This document shows positions 12,111-24,987 of a stretch of 64,000 bases of DNA, one piece after another (position 1 is the first letter of the stretch; each line of letters begins with the position of its first letter). Below the pieces are notes generated by a model, which saw only the letters and a list, made by a program, of their open reading frames with translations, did not search any database and was not told the origin of the DNA. A program made the position numbers and the translations under genes. This DNA comes from Dipteronia dyeriana (lineage: Eukaryota; Streptophyta; Magnoliopsida; Sapindales; Sapindaceae), in the NCBI GenBank assembly GCA_032871835.1, contig CM065297.1, positions 38,813,098-38,877,097 of the forward strand, in the 5' to 3' direction.

Positions 12111-13590
12111 GTAGGGATCATCATCATTACCTACTAACCCTCCCACTATGACAAGTTACGGTTGGTTGTTGATCTTGTATTAGTACGGAACTTACAATTG
12201 GACTAGGTTGTGAAACCATTTATGGAATTGTATCTCCTGAAAGCTCATTCAGGACAATTCTACTTATAGCACAAAATTGTTGTTATAGTCCTTTTCTAGA
12301 AATTTAGTATTTTTCGAAACAAATACTTTAAAATCTGAAGGACTATAGAATTAATATCCTTGGGTTCCTTTTGGACACAATACAAATAAGCATGTTTCTG
12401 AATGAGACTCCATCTTTTCTATCTTTCCTTTTAACACGTGTGCAGGACATCCAAATATCATTAAGTGTTGTAAACTAGGCTTTCACCCAGTCCACTACTT
12501 ATGCAGTATTTTAGGAACCGAATTAAATGATACATAATTTAGAATGTACTTTACAGTACGTAAAGTATACCCCCAAAAGGAATTAGGAAGTATTGAATAA
12601 CTCAATACATACCTAACCATGTCCAAAAGAGTTCTTTTTCTCCTTTCTGCCACCCTGTTTTGTTGAGGTGTACCTGGCGTAGAAAATAGTGAAATTGTCC
12701 CATTATCAAAAAGATATTTCTAAAACTCACCAAATAGATACTTTCCACTGCGATCAAACCTCGAGATTTTTATGTGTTTCTGAAGCTGATTTTCTACTTC
12801 AGCTTTAAATGCATTGAACTTGTCAAAAGTATCAGAATTATGTCTCATGAGATACACATAGCCAAATCTCGAGTAATCATCCATAAAAGTGATGAAGTAC
12901 TCATATCCACCTCTAGCTTGAATGCTCATAGGACTACACACATCAGTGTGTAATAATCCTAAACATTAATTGGCTCTTGTGCCTTTGATCGTGAATGACC
13001 TTTCGGTTATCTTACCTTTAAAACAAGATTCACAATTTGGTAGATCATCAACCTTTAAGTCACTTACGGATCATCACTAACCAATCTTTTGAACCTATCA
13101 AGGTTAATATGACCTTGGCAAAAGTACCATAGGTAGGTTTTATCTTTTGATAATTTTACATTTTTATGATTAGGTTCCGTATTTAACAAGTGAGAGATAT
13201 TGCTATGCAAATAGAATAAACCGTTTTCCAATATACCTTTGCAAACAAATTTGTTTTTCGTACTAATGATAAAACCCTTATTAAAAGTAATCGAATATCC
13301 AAATTCATTTAATCAAGAAACTTAAACTAAATTCCTCTTGAACTGAGGTACATAATAAATGCCTATTAGATATAAATACCTATAAGAATCTAAATTAATT
13401 CTAATATATCCCACTGCACTGTCAAAAACCAAACGCAAGTTGAATTCATTCTCATTAAGCCTTTTCTTTTCCTTGAACCACCCTAGTAAGGAATAAAAAA
13501 TATGATTAGTGGCTCTAGAGTCTATGATCCAAGATTCTATAGAATCTGCCAGAAAACATATTTCAAGATAATTAATATTACCTTCCCCCT
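12111..13590 (-). pseudogene. C2 copia pol remnant: protease and integrase
   Basis: The protease site near 13530 reads WIIDSRATNHI, where families have DSGATNH, so the catalytic-loop glycine is arginine. A degenerate GAG-pre-integrase block follows (about 13060-13140). The integrase core at 12941-12720 has FITFMDDYSRFGYVY and a second acidic position in SRFDRSGKY, again with the usual DxG altered. The C-terminal integrase part runs to about 12400. Several stops are present. The region lies in the correct copia order (PR-INT-RT-RH) with the blocks on either side. Confidence 0.8.
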
Positions 13591-14402
13591 TCTTGTCCTA
13601 AGACTTTAGGCAATTTCTTTTCCAATGTCTCTTTTCACCACAAAGGAAACACTTTCCTTTGATCTTGGCTACGTTCTTAATCTCCTTCTTGGTAGGCCCA
13701 ACTTACTTTTTCTTCTATTGTTTCTTGACCTTCCTACTGGTCTTAACAGTAGCAACTTTACCTACTGTATGAATCTCTTGACACTTGCCTTTCGCAAGGA
13801 TTTTCTCGACGCTTTGAAAATCTTGCATCAGGACCTACAATTTGTATTCCTTGTTGTTCAAGGTGTAGTCCAACTTGAACTGATCAAAGGAATCTGACAA
13901 TGAGTTGACTATCATATCAACTTTTGTCTCACCATCTATCACAGCACCATTAAATTCAGTAATATTGAGATATGCTATGATTTTCATCATGTGATCTTTC
14001 ATAGCCTGTTCAGATTTCGTTTTAAGATCCATGAAAGTAGTCATTGCCTCTGTCTTAGTCATCCTAGATTTCGTAGCAAATATCTCTTCCAAAGTTGTCA
14101 TTTTATTAGCAACAATCTCCATTCCTTCATGTTACAGTTGCAACACGTCGGAGATGGTAGCCGTAATGTAACATTTTACCATCTTATCTGAAGTGTTCCA
14201 CTGCTGATACTCATCTCTTTGCTCCACAGCAGATTCATTAGTAGGAGTTTGAAGTTTAGGGGTACACAAAACAAACTTATGCCTTTTAGCTTGCAGCAAC
14301 AACTTAATTTTCCTTTTCCCTATGACATAATTATCACCGGTTAAAGTATTATCTTTTAAGATGTTGATTAGGGATGGGGTCATCATTTTTGAGTAAAACA
14401 AT
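13591..14402 (-). pseudogene. C2 copia gag remnant with CCHC zinc knuckle
   Basis: The frame starts near 14401-14367 with an N-terminal block containing LKDNTLTGDNYVIGK, typical of copia gag (UBN2-type) N-termini. A second block at 14122-13835 has the helical middle of gag, ending at YTLNNKEYKL. The zinc knuckle CFLCGEKRHWKRNC (CxxCxxxxHxxxxC, intact) lies near 13655-13612. A stop separates the first two blocks and more stops follow. Gag would form the virus-like particle and bind RNA, but this copy is dead. Confidence 0.85.
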
Positions 14403-15578
14403 AATTATATAAGTAAATAATCATGATAAAGTGCTTTTGAATATTTATCTTGAATAAAATAAAATAATTCAATCGTAAAATTTAACGGTGATCCAACACC
14501 CATAAATGTCACGCCTCCTTTGGGAGTTTGCACCATCTAGTGGTTGGACTAGGTCCAACCTAATTGTTAACATAACAACCATCATTTTCAATTTTAGCCT
14601 TACAATTTTATTTACAAGAACTCTTGGGAGGATATTAATAAAATCACATTGAGTGTGTTACCAAGTTATCGACCTTCAATATATTCCCTCATGAATATCA
14701 CTTCTTTGAGAGTAGATATCGTTTGTGTCAATTGTCTAGTCTATCCTTGTAGGGAAGTATCTTGCTGAATTCCATTTTTGAATACCCCTTATGGAGTTAT
14801 TACAGAATTATAAAGTTCAACTAAACATGGAGGCCATAGGTGTTCAAAATAACTTCTCCCACTCAATTGTTTAAGGAGTGTAATCGAATTCCATAGAATG
14901 ATTTAGCTAGTTATCTAGAAGACAAATAGATACCTAAATCATTCGGTGCATGCTTATTCCAAAAGAGATATATAAGTGGCACTCCTATTCCATATGACAT
15001 GTTATCAAACAATGATAAACATTGCAATATTTACGAAAATTAAATAGCCACAATTTTGATCCGTCCTATAAAAACAAGTAAATTAAATTTGTTTGAAATA
15101 CAAAACCCTAAACCTAACTTGGTGAACAAATCATCAAGCGGCCACCGTCCAAAGGTCTCGTTTCTAGGCATTTGCGTGCCGGAACCCTTGTGCGGCTACT
15201 TCGGGTTACTCCACTACAACTTTTTCTACTTCAAATTCTTCAATTCTTTAATTTTTCCAAGCATGAAAATATTACATTAGACTGTTTTTTTATTACAACG
15301 TTAAAATGAAAAAAATAGCAGCTACCAAGAAGGAAATTATGGCAATGATAGGTCACCCTTCTTGTTATAATTCCAAAACAAAAATATACTGAAATCCTAG
15401 GACCAAAATTGAGCAATAGTAAATCACATTATAAAAACGTATATATATATCCATACATTCCAATGTAAATATATAAATATGTGAATACCTAGAGTGCCAT
15501 CTCTTTCTAAAACATGCATATTTACAATAAAAAGAAATAGATTAACGTATATATACATCAATTAATCAATGTTACAAC
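14403..15578 (-). mobile_element. Non-coding leader of the C2 element
   Basis: About 1.2 kb lies between primer site and gag, without a credible frame. It is AT-rich except for a GC-richer patch near 15120-15210. A leader this long is unusual for copia elements, and part of it may be a later insertion whose borders I cannot see. Confidence 0.5.
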
Positions 15579-15595
15579 CTGGTTCCGATACGAAT
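15579..15595 (-). other. Primer binding site of C2 element
   Basis: The minus strand reads ATTCGTATCGGAACCAGG directly after the LTR end TACTACA. This is a degenerate form of the initiator-Met site ATTGGTATCAGAGCCAGG. Confidence 0.7.
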
Positions 15596-16279
15596 TGTAG
15601 TAAAAACACGCTTGAAGTTTCTAAAATACACTAAAAAAAATCCTTTAAAAGAATAGACCTTAACCTTGATTGATTAACATAGAATAAAAGTATCGTACCT
15701 TTTTCTCATGATGAATGAAGTTGCAAAGAATTAAATCTGCAAGATCTTTCAATCCAATCACGAACGAGAATCACCTAGGAGTGTGGGCTCCCTTTCTTTG
15801 AATTGTATATCTGAGGATAGAAAAAAAGAACAAAATCTTTTTCTTTTGTGAGTCATAATAATCCTCCTAGAGAAAATCCAAGAACGTTTGGTCCTTTGTG
15901 AATTCTCAATCAATTGATTGAAACTCGAGTGAACCCGATTCAATGTTGTAAATAAAACCTTTCGATGTAAAGGATACTAGTGCACTGACGAAAACACAAA
16001 CATTCCCTTTTTTGTCCATGCTTGGCCAAATTCTTCACACAATGGGTTGGATGATTTTTTTTATTCTTTTAATCTATGTAAGCAAAATAATATTAAAAAC
16101 ACTTCTCTCAAGCCTCTTAAACAAGCCTTAGCTGAAATCTCTCTATAGATTTCTTAAGCTTGGCCGAATTCCACAAGGTCATATATATATAGGTGGCCAA
16201 ACCCTCTATTTAGGAGGATTTACATGGTGGCCAAGAATCCTCTCTCTAGTAGGATTTACTATCACCAAGTCTCCAATCT
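15596..16279 (-). mobile_element. 5' LTR fragment (3' part) of C2 element, minus strand
   Basis: The fragment runs from the LTR end TGTAGTAAAAAC (plus orientation) to about 16279, where orientation switches to plus. It includes the LTR TATA region CATATATATATAGG near 16183-16196. The U3 half is lost, so the parent element has unequal LTRs (684 bp against 2472 bp). Confidence 0.7.
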
Positions 16280-16426
16280 AATAGGATTCTGCTCAATAGC
16301 AAGAGTGTAATAATTATTTTGAAAATCGTTTCATATTAATAAGGTGATTTCAAGTTTTAACAAATCTTATAGCATTAATAGTTTAGTTATTATAATTGTC
16401 AAAAGTATATAATCATAAGGTCAAAA
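16280..16426 (+). mobile_element. C2 LTR 5'-end fragment, plus strand
   Basis: About 147 bp matches the first 150 bp of the C2 LTR that starts directly after it at 16427, including the GCTC.ATAGCAAGAG string. The two form a short tandem head-to-tail pair. Confidence 0.7.
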
Positions 16427-18364
16427 TGTTGGGATTATGCTCGATAGCAAGAGTGTAATAATGTATTTGACAATCTTTCATATTACTAAATTGATTTCTA
16501 GTTTAACAAATCTTATAGCATTTATAGTTTAATTATTATAATTGTCAAAAGTAAATAATCATAAGGTCGAAATACTATGAGAAAAGAAGAATTGTTCATA
16601 CATCTAGATATGTATAAGGTAGACACAATTCTTTAGTTAGTCTTGAATAATATTCACGACTTAAGATAAAAAGTTGGGCACCTTTATCTTGTCAAAGTTG
16701 TAAATTCTTTTGCTAGCATTTAAGTGGGATCAAATGTGTTATGGTGAGTCTAAAATCATCAAAGTGTGGTGTCTATGGGCAAAAGAATCTAGTGCACTAT
16801 GTGCATTGAATTGGATCACAATGAAATACTTTATCTAGAACCGTCAATGGATAAAAGTTTTCATTTGAAGACAATCAGAGAGTCTATCTAAATCCTGAGA
16901 TAAAAGATGGACTTATGGTTGCAAGTGTTATCATTTGAGCTATCAATGAGTACGATTGTATAGCATAGTCTATCCTCGATAGTTTGGTGGTTTTCATTTG
17001 TTAATCGATAGAGGACTTCATTTATATATATGGATATCGTGGCTCCATTTTTTAAATGAGAGTAGAATATCATCATATGGATGTTTTGAGGTATTGGATA
17101 TTAAATCTTAACGTTAAGTTTTTAATAGTGTCTATTGAAACATGACTTCTGGACAAGTCAAAATATCAAAGTTCAAAATGTGGTCATATGAGTAAATATG
17201 GTAACTTAGAGAGCTATAGGCAATCTATGAGCTCTTGGCGATTACTGATATTCTTCACGAGGATACACTTTCTCCAGTAAGGTTGTCTAGCGTATGAATG
17301 AATAATATCAACTTTTTCTATCTTTATTTAAGTGTTCAATTTTAGTTCTTTAGTGAAATAAACTAAAATTAATAGATCAGACTTAAGTGAATCATTTGTT
17401 GATTGTGATTAGGTTGAGTCTATTGGAGCTTAAATTTAGATAGTCCGCCAAGATCCCCAATCCACACAAACTTGCATGGATCACTTGACATACTATACCA
17501 GACCAATTTAGGGGTCCATTTAGAATTGTATTAAGGCATGTGGACTTGTTTCTTTTTGTAAGAATGGGTGTAGTTCACATGTGGACTTTTTATTAAGGTC
17601 AAACGGATTTAATAAAATAAGAAAAATAATATATATACCTATTGTTGTTATAGGCGGCAAGGCTATGTATAGAAGCCTAAATATATTGTTTTTTATTTTA
17701 TTATTTAATTAAATGGAAATAAATTCATTATTTAATTAAAAGTCAAAATCTTATTCTTATGTGGAGAAGGTCTCCTAATATTATATTATTGTTGGTAGTA
17801 TAATTAATTTTAATGATTATATTTGATAAGTTGATAACTAATAGGAATTATTTATCTAGTCAAATTAGAAAATCCTTAATATGGTTTCAAATACTCTAAT
17901 GAGTTGGATTAGGAGTATTGGTGTAAAGTATAATTCTTTTTTGAAAAGGATTCTTAACTACCAAGTAAATCCACCTAAGAAAAGGATTTGTGATCCTATA
18001 AATATCCCATTGATGAATTCGGCCAGCCCTATGGTTCTTAGAGTGAAAATTTCGGGCAACCTAAGTATTTTCTAAGAGAGAATTTTGCTTTGCAAGAGAG
18101 AATTTTGAGAGACAAAAATTTAATATTTTACTCTAGACAAAATTCAATCAACTCTAAGATATAGGGTGTGAATTTGGCCAACAAGAGAAAAAAAGGAAAT
18201 GTTTTTTTGTTTCTGATATTACACTAGTATCCTTTACATCAAAAGGGTTTTGTGTACAAAATCAAATCGGGTTCACTAGAGTTTCAATCGAGTAGATTGA
18301 TAATTCACAAGTGACCGGGCGTTCTTGGATTTTCTCTTGGAGGATAATTGTAACTAAAAAAGAA
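16427..18364 (+). mobile_element. C2 LTR, plus strand, 3'-truncated
   Basis: It starts TGTTGGGATTATGCTCG and follows the family sequence to about 18364, where it jumps directly into the 5' part of another LTR. About 250 bp of U5 is missing. The fusion point lies inside a short shared stretch (GAAAAATTGTTC), as expected of recombination between LTRs. Confidence 0.7.
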
Positions 18365-19910
18365 AAATTGTTCCAGCATCTGGATATGTATGAGGTAGAC
18401 AGACACAATTCTTTAGTTAGTCTTCAACAATATTCCCAAGTTAAGATAAAGGTTGGGCACCTTTATCTTGTTAAAGTAGTAGATTCTTTTGCTAGCATTT
18501 GAGTGGGATCAAATGTATTATGATGAGTCTAAAGTCATCAAAGTGTGGTGCCATTAAGCAAACGAATCTAGTGCACTAGGTGCATTGAATAGGATCACAG
18601 TGAGATATTTTATCCATAACCGTCAATTGATAAAAGTTTTCACTTGAAGACAATCAGAGATTTTATCTCAATCTTGAGATAAATGATAGACTTATGGTTG
18701 CAAGGGTTATCATTCGAGCTATCAATGAATACGATTATATAGCATAGTATATCCTTGATAGTTTGGCGATATTCATTTGTTAATCGATAAAGGACTTCAT
18801 ATATAAGTATTGACATCGTGGCTCCAATTATTAAATGTGAGTATAATTTCATCATATGGATGTTTTGAGGTAATTGATATTTAATCATAACTTTAATTTT
18901 TCAATAGCGTCTATTGAAATATGGCTTTTGGACAAGTCAAAATATCCAAGTTCAAAATGTTGTAATATGAGTAAATATGGTAACTAGGAGAGCTATAGGC
19001 GGTCTATGAGCGTTTGGTGATTACTGGTATTCTTCACAAGGATACACTATCTCAGTTAAGATTGTTTAGGGTATGAATGAGGAATATTAACTTATTCTAT
19101 CTTTATTTAAGAGTTCAATTTTAGTTCTTTAGTGGAATGAACTAAAATTAATATATTGGACTTATGTGAATTATTTGTTGATTGTGATTAAGTTATGTCT
19201 ATTGGATCTTAAATTTTGATTGCCCGCCAAGATCTCCAAACCACACGAACTTCCATGTAGCACTTAATCTATTCTACCGGACCAATTTATGGGTCCATTT
19301 AGAATTGTGTTAAGGCATAATGACCTATTTCTTTTAGTAGAAATGGGTCTTGTTCACATGTGGACCTTTTATTAAGGACCAATGGATTTAATAAAAGATG
19401 AAAAACAATATATTGGCCCATGTATGGACTTGGGCATAAGGCTATTTATAATAGCTTATTATATTGTTTTTTATTTTTTTTTAATTAAAAAGAAATTAAT
19501 TAATTAATTAATTAATTAATTGTTAAATTAAAAGTCAAAATCTTTTCCTAGTTGGAGAAGGTCTCCAATTGTCATATTATTGTTGGTAATATGACAAGTG
19601 TCAAATACTATATTTGATAAGTGGATAAATAAAATGAATTTATTTATCTAGTCAAATTAGGAAGTATTTGATTTCTATTAAAATTCTAAATTGACAATTG
19701 GTCAAGTTAGGAAGCTTTGATAAAGTCACAATTTAATTTATTTTCAATAATTGGTTATTGAATAAATATACTATTGAGGTGGGTTAGGAGTCTTGGTGTT
19801 GAAAAGAAAAGAAATCTTTTTTTCATAAGGATTCTTGGTCACCAAGTAAATCCTCGTAGAGAGAGGATTCTTGCCCACCAAGTAAATCTTCTTTAGAGAG
19901 GATTTAGTCT

Positions 19911-19981
<71 letters not shown>

Positions 19982-20579
19982 GGCTTTAAAATTCGGTCAA
20001 GCCCTAGTTTTTCTTTAAGAGAAATTTCGGCCAACATAAAATTTTGAGAGAGAAAAATTTAGTATTTCCTCTAGACAAAATTTGGCCAACTCATAGAGAT
20101 AGTGTGTTGAATTCGGCCAAGCAAAAGAGAAAAGGGAACGTTTTTGTTTTTGATAGTGCACTAGTATCCTTTACATCAAAAGGGTTTTGTGTACAAAAAT
20201 CGAATCGGGTTCCCACGAGTTGTGTTCAAATAGATTGATAATTCACAAGTGACCAAACGTTCTTTCATTTTCTCTTGGAAGATTATTGTGACTAACAAAA
20301 AGAAAAAGATTTTGTTTGTTTCCATCCTGAGGTATACAATTCAAAGGAAGGGAGCCCACACTCAGAGGTGATTCACAATCGTGAGTGGTTTGGAAGATCT
20401 TGCGGATTCAATTCTACAAAATTTCAATCGTCATGAGAGAAAGGTACGATACTTTTAATATACATCAATTAATCTAGGATTAATGTTCTTTCTTTTAAAG
20501 GATTTTTTTTTTAAATATACCAAACTAATTTCACGCTTCCGCCGTGTCTTCCGTAGCGTTTTGTGTTTTTTTCCCTACA
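18365..20579 (+). mobile_element. C2 LTR, plus strand, 5'-truncated, with (TA)n in the promoter
   Basis: It begins about 130 bp into the family consensus and ends with the complete terminus TTTTTTTCCCTACA at 20579. The TATA-box position is replaced by a 68-bp TA repeat (19913-19980). After 20579 the orientation changes without a primer site, so no internal region follows. Confidence 0.75.
19913..19980. repeat. (TA)n microsatellite, 34 units
   Basis: A perfect TA repeat lies within the C2 LTR exactly where the other copies have a short TATA box (for example near 16185, 24413 and 8644). It is an expansion of the core promoter element. Confidence 0.95.
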
Positions 20580-21783
20580 CTATCAACTTTTGGAATTCTT
20601 TTCCATAACAAGACTCTTATTCCAATTTATTAGTGTATTTATCCAATAACTCATTATTGAATATAATTTATGTTGTGACTTTATCAAAAACTTCCTTGTT
20701 TGACCAATAGTCAATTATAGTTTTGATAGATATCAAATACTTCCTAATTTGAATAGATTAATAAATTCATTTTATTTATCTACTTATCAAATAAAGTGTT
20801 TAATACTTATCATACTACCAACAATATTATGACACTAGGAGATCTTCTCTTACTAGGAAAAATATTTTGACTTTTATGTAAATAATTAATTAATTAATTA
20901 ATTAATTGATTTTCATTTAATTAGATAATAAAATAAAAACCATATATTAGGCTATTTTATATGCCCATGCCCCCCAAGCCTAATATATGGGAAATATATT
21001 ATTTTTCAATTTTTTTTAAATCCATTGGACTTTAATAAAAAGTTCACATGTGAACTAGACTAATTCTTAGTAAAAAAGAAACAGACACACAATCCTTGCA
21101 TTAATGGAATGCTAATTTTAAATAGCTCATCTAATTAAAATGTAATAATTGTATTCTTAATGTATTAATGGAAGGATAATCGCACTCAGTTAGGGTCGCC
21201 TAAGGAATCCCACATCCTTTGTCGTCCATTCTAGGTATATTTAAAACTTTCCACATTTCTGATCACAAATGACCGCACCTCTTGAAAACTTTTGGATTCT
21301 AAAATCCAAAAACAATTCTAGATGGACCTAGAAATTGGTCTGGTAAAATATATCAAGTGATCCATGCAAGTTCGTATGTATTGAGGATCTTGATAGACAT
21401 AACCTAATCACAATCAACAAATGATTCACTTAGGTCTGATCTACTCATTTTAGTTCATTCCACTAAAGAACTAAAATTGAACTCTTAAGTAAAGATAGAA
21501 TTAGTTAATGTTTCTCATTCGTACCCTAAACAATCTTTGTAGAGATAGTGTATCCTCATGATGAATACTAGCAATCAATAAGAGCTCAGACCGCTTATAG
21601 CTCTCCTAGTTACCATATTTACTCATGTGACGACATTGTGAACTTGAATATTTTGACTTATCCAGAAGCCATATTTTGATAGACACTACTGAAAACTTAA
21701 TGCTAAGATTTAATATCCAATATCTCAAAATAACCATATGACGGTATTCTACTCACATTTAATAAATGAAGCCACAATTTCAT
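20580..21783 (-). mobile_element. C2 LTR internal fragment, minus strand
   Basis: It starts abruptly in the middle of the family sequence (compare 8735 onward) and runs toward U3 until about 21783, where the complete 3' terminus of another minus-strand LTR begins. Both ends are truncated. Confidence 0.65.
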
Positions 21784-23118
21784 TGTAGGGAAAAACCCAC
21801 GCAACGGAAGCGTAAAAATTTTAGAATTTAAATTAGGGTTTCGGTATAAATAAAAAATATCCCTTTTAAATAACAAGAACCTTAACCCTAGATTAATTGA
21901 TGTATAAAAAAGGTATCATACCTTTTTCTCGTGACGATTGAACTAGCGTATAATTAAATCCGCAAGATCTTCCAATCCAATCACGAAAGTATATCACCTA
22001 GAAGTGTGGACTCCCTTTTTTAAATTGTATACATGAGGATGGAAACAAACAAAATCATATTTTTTGTTAGTTACAATTATCTTCGAAGAGAAAAAATCCA
22101 AGAATGTCCGGTCACTTGTGAATTAATCCAATTGATTAAAACTCGAGTGAACCCGATTTGATTTTGTACACAAAACCCTTTTGATGTAAAGGATAATAAT
22201 GTACGATCAAAAACAAAAACGTTCCTTTGTTCTCTTTTCTTTGGCCAAATTCTACACCCTTAATTTATGAGTTGACCGAATTTTTTCTAGAGCAAAAACC
22301 TAAATTTTTCTCCCCCAAAATTCTCTCTTGCTTGGTGGAATTCTCTGTCAGAAAATCACCTTGCTTGGTCAAAATTTTACTCATAAAATCATTAGACTGG
22401 CCAAATTTCATGGGGCGGTATATGTAGGATCATAAATCCTCTCCTAAGAAGGATTTACTTGGTTGGCAAGAATCCTTTCCTTAGGTGGATTTACTTGGTA
22501 GTTAAGAATCCTTTTCAAAGAAGAATTCTACTCTGCACCAATACCCATAATCCAACTTATTAGAGTATTTGTAACCATATTAAAGATTTCCTAATTTGAC
22601 TAGATAAATAATTCCTATTAGTTATCTACTAATCAAATATAATCTTTAATATTAATTATACTACCAACAATAGTATAATATTAGGAGACCATCTCCAACG
22701 AGGAAAAAGATTTTGACTTTTAATTAAATAATTAATTAATTATAAAATTAATTAATTTCCTTTTACTTAAATAAAAAAATAAAATAAAAATAATTAAGCT
22801 AAGCTATATAGCTTTGCCGCCCAACACCATTATATAGGCATATAAATTATTTTTCTTATTTTATTAAATCCATTGAACCTTAACAAAAAGTCCACATGAG
22901 AACTAGACCAATTCTTACAAAATAAACAAGTACACATGCCTTAATACAATTCTAGATGGACCCCTAAATTGGTCCAGTAGAATATATCTAGTGATCCATG
23001 TAAGTTCGTGTGGATTGGGGATCTTGGCGGGCTATCTAAATTTAAGCTCCTATAGACACAACCCAATCACAATCAACAAATGATTCGCTTAGGTCCGATC
23101 TATTAATTTTAGTTCATT
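21784..23118 (-). mobile_element. C2 LTR, minus strand, U3-truncated
   Basis: It begins with the clean terminus TGTAGGGAAAAACCC (plus orientation) and includes the conserved block before the TATA region. It is cut at about 23118, where a plus-strand LTR fragment starts. Confidence 0.65.
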
Positions 23119-24987
23119 GAAATACTTCATCACAGTGTGGTGTCTTTAGGCAAAAGAATCTAGTGTACTTGGAGCATTGAATAAGATCAAAATGACTTTA
23201 TCTAGAACCGTCAATAGATAAAAGTTTTCATTTGAAGTCAATCGGAGAGTCTATCTCAATCCTGAGATAAATGATGGACTTATGGTTGCAAGTGTTATCA
23301 TTTGAGCTATCAATGAGTACGATTATATAGTATAGTCTATCCTCGATAGTTTGGTAGTATTCATTTGTTAAACGATAGAGGGCTTCATTTATAGATATGG
23401 ACATCGTGGCTCCATTTATTAAATGAGAGTAGAATATCATCATATGGATGTTTTGAGGTATTGGATATTAAATCTTAACGTTAAGTTTTCAATAGTGTCT
23501 ATTGAAACATGTCTTCTGGACAAGTCAAAATATCCAAGTTCAAAATATGGTCGTATGAGTAAATATGGTAACTTGGAGAACTATAGGCGATCTATGAGCT
23601 CTTGGAAATTACTGGTATTCTTCACGAGGATACACTTTCTCCAATAAGGTTGTCTAGGGTACGATTGAGTAACATCAACTTATTCTATCTTTATTTAAGA
23701 GTTTAATTTTAGTTCTTTAGTGGAATGAACTAAAATTAAATAGATCGAACCTAAGTGAATCATTTGTTGATTGTGATTGGGTTGTGTCTATTAGAGCTTA
23801 AATTTAGATAGCCCGCCAAGATCCCCAATCCACATGAACTTGTATGGATCACTTGATATATTCTACCGGACCAATTTAGGGGTCCATCTAGAATTGTATT
23901 GAGGTATGTGTACTTGTTTCTTTTTGTAAGAATGGGTCTATTTCACATGTGGACTTTTTATAAAGGTCAAATGGATTTAATAAAATAAGAAAATAATATA
24001 TTGGCCTATATATGTGTGTTGGGAGCCAAGGCTATTTTGAATAGCTTAATTATATTATTTTATTTTATTTTTAATTATATGAAAATTATTTAATTTGGTG
24101 ATTAATTAATTATTTAATTAAAATTCAAAATCTTTTTCTATTAGGAGATGGTCTCCTAATATTATACTATTGTTGGTAGTATATTTAGTATTAAAGACTA
24201 TGTTTGATAAGTAGATAAATAAAAGGAATTATTATCTAATCAAATTAGAAAGTCTTTAATATAGTTACAAATACACTATTGAGTTGGATTAGGAGTCTTG
24301 GTGTATGATAGAATTCTTTTTAGAAAAAAATTCTTAACCACCAAGTAAATCTACCTAAGGAAAGGATTATTAACCACCAAGTAAATCCTTGTTAGAAGAG
24401 GATTTGGTCTCCTATATATACTACTTGTAAATTTTGACCAAGCCTTAGTTTTTAGTGTGAGAAGTTGTCTTTTATTTGTTTTTTTATTGTTTTAAAAAAA
24501 ACTTCATCCAACTCATTGTGTGAGGAATTTGGCCAAGCATAGAGAAAAGAGGGAACTTTTTTGTTTTCGTCAGCACACTAGTATCCTTTGCATCAAAGGG
24601 ATTTTGTGTACAACATCGAATCAAGGTTCACACGAGTTTCAATCAAATTGACTGATAATTGAAAAGTGACCGGACGTTCTTGGTTTTTCTCTTGCAGGAT
24701 TATTATGACTAACAAAGAAGAAGATTTTGTTTGTTTCCATCCTCAGTTATACAATTTAAAGAAAGGGAGCCCACACTCCTAGGTGATTCATGTTCGTGAT
24801 TGGATTGGAAGATCTTGCGGATTCAATTCGACGCTAGTTCAATCGTCACAAAAAAAAAGGTACAATAAGTTTTATATACATCAATTAATCTAGGGTTAAG
24901 GTTCTTGTTTTTTTTTTATATACGTAAGCCCTAATTTTCTAATTTTCTCATGCTTCCGTTGCGTTTTGAACCGGTTTTTTTGTTACA
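23119..24987 (+). mobile_element. C2 LTR, plus strand, 5'-truncated
   Basis: It starts in U3 (GTGTGGTGTCTTTAGGC region) and ends at GTTTTTTTGTTACA at 24987. A TATATATA box lies near 24414. No primer site follows and the orientation reverses immediately. Confidence 0.65.

Noticed and set aside
14132..14401. Possible separate small host gene
   Set aside because: The product has the LTGDNY motif of copia gag and is followed in order by zinc knuckle, protease, integrase, RT and RNase H remnants.
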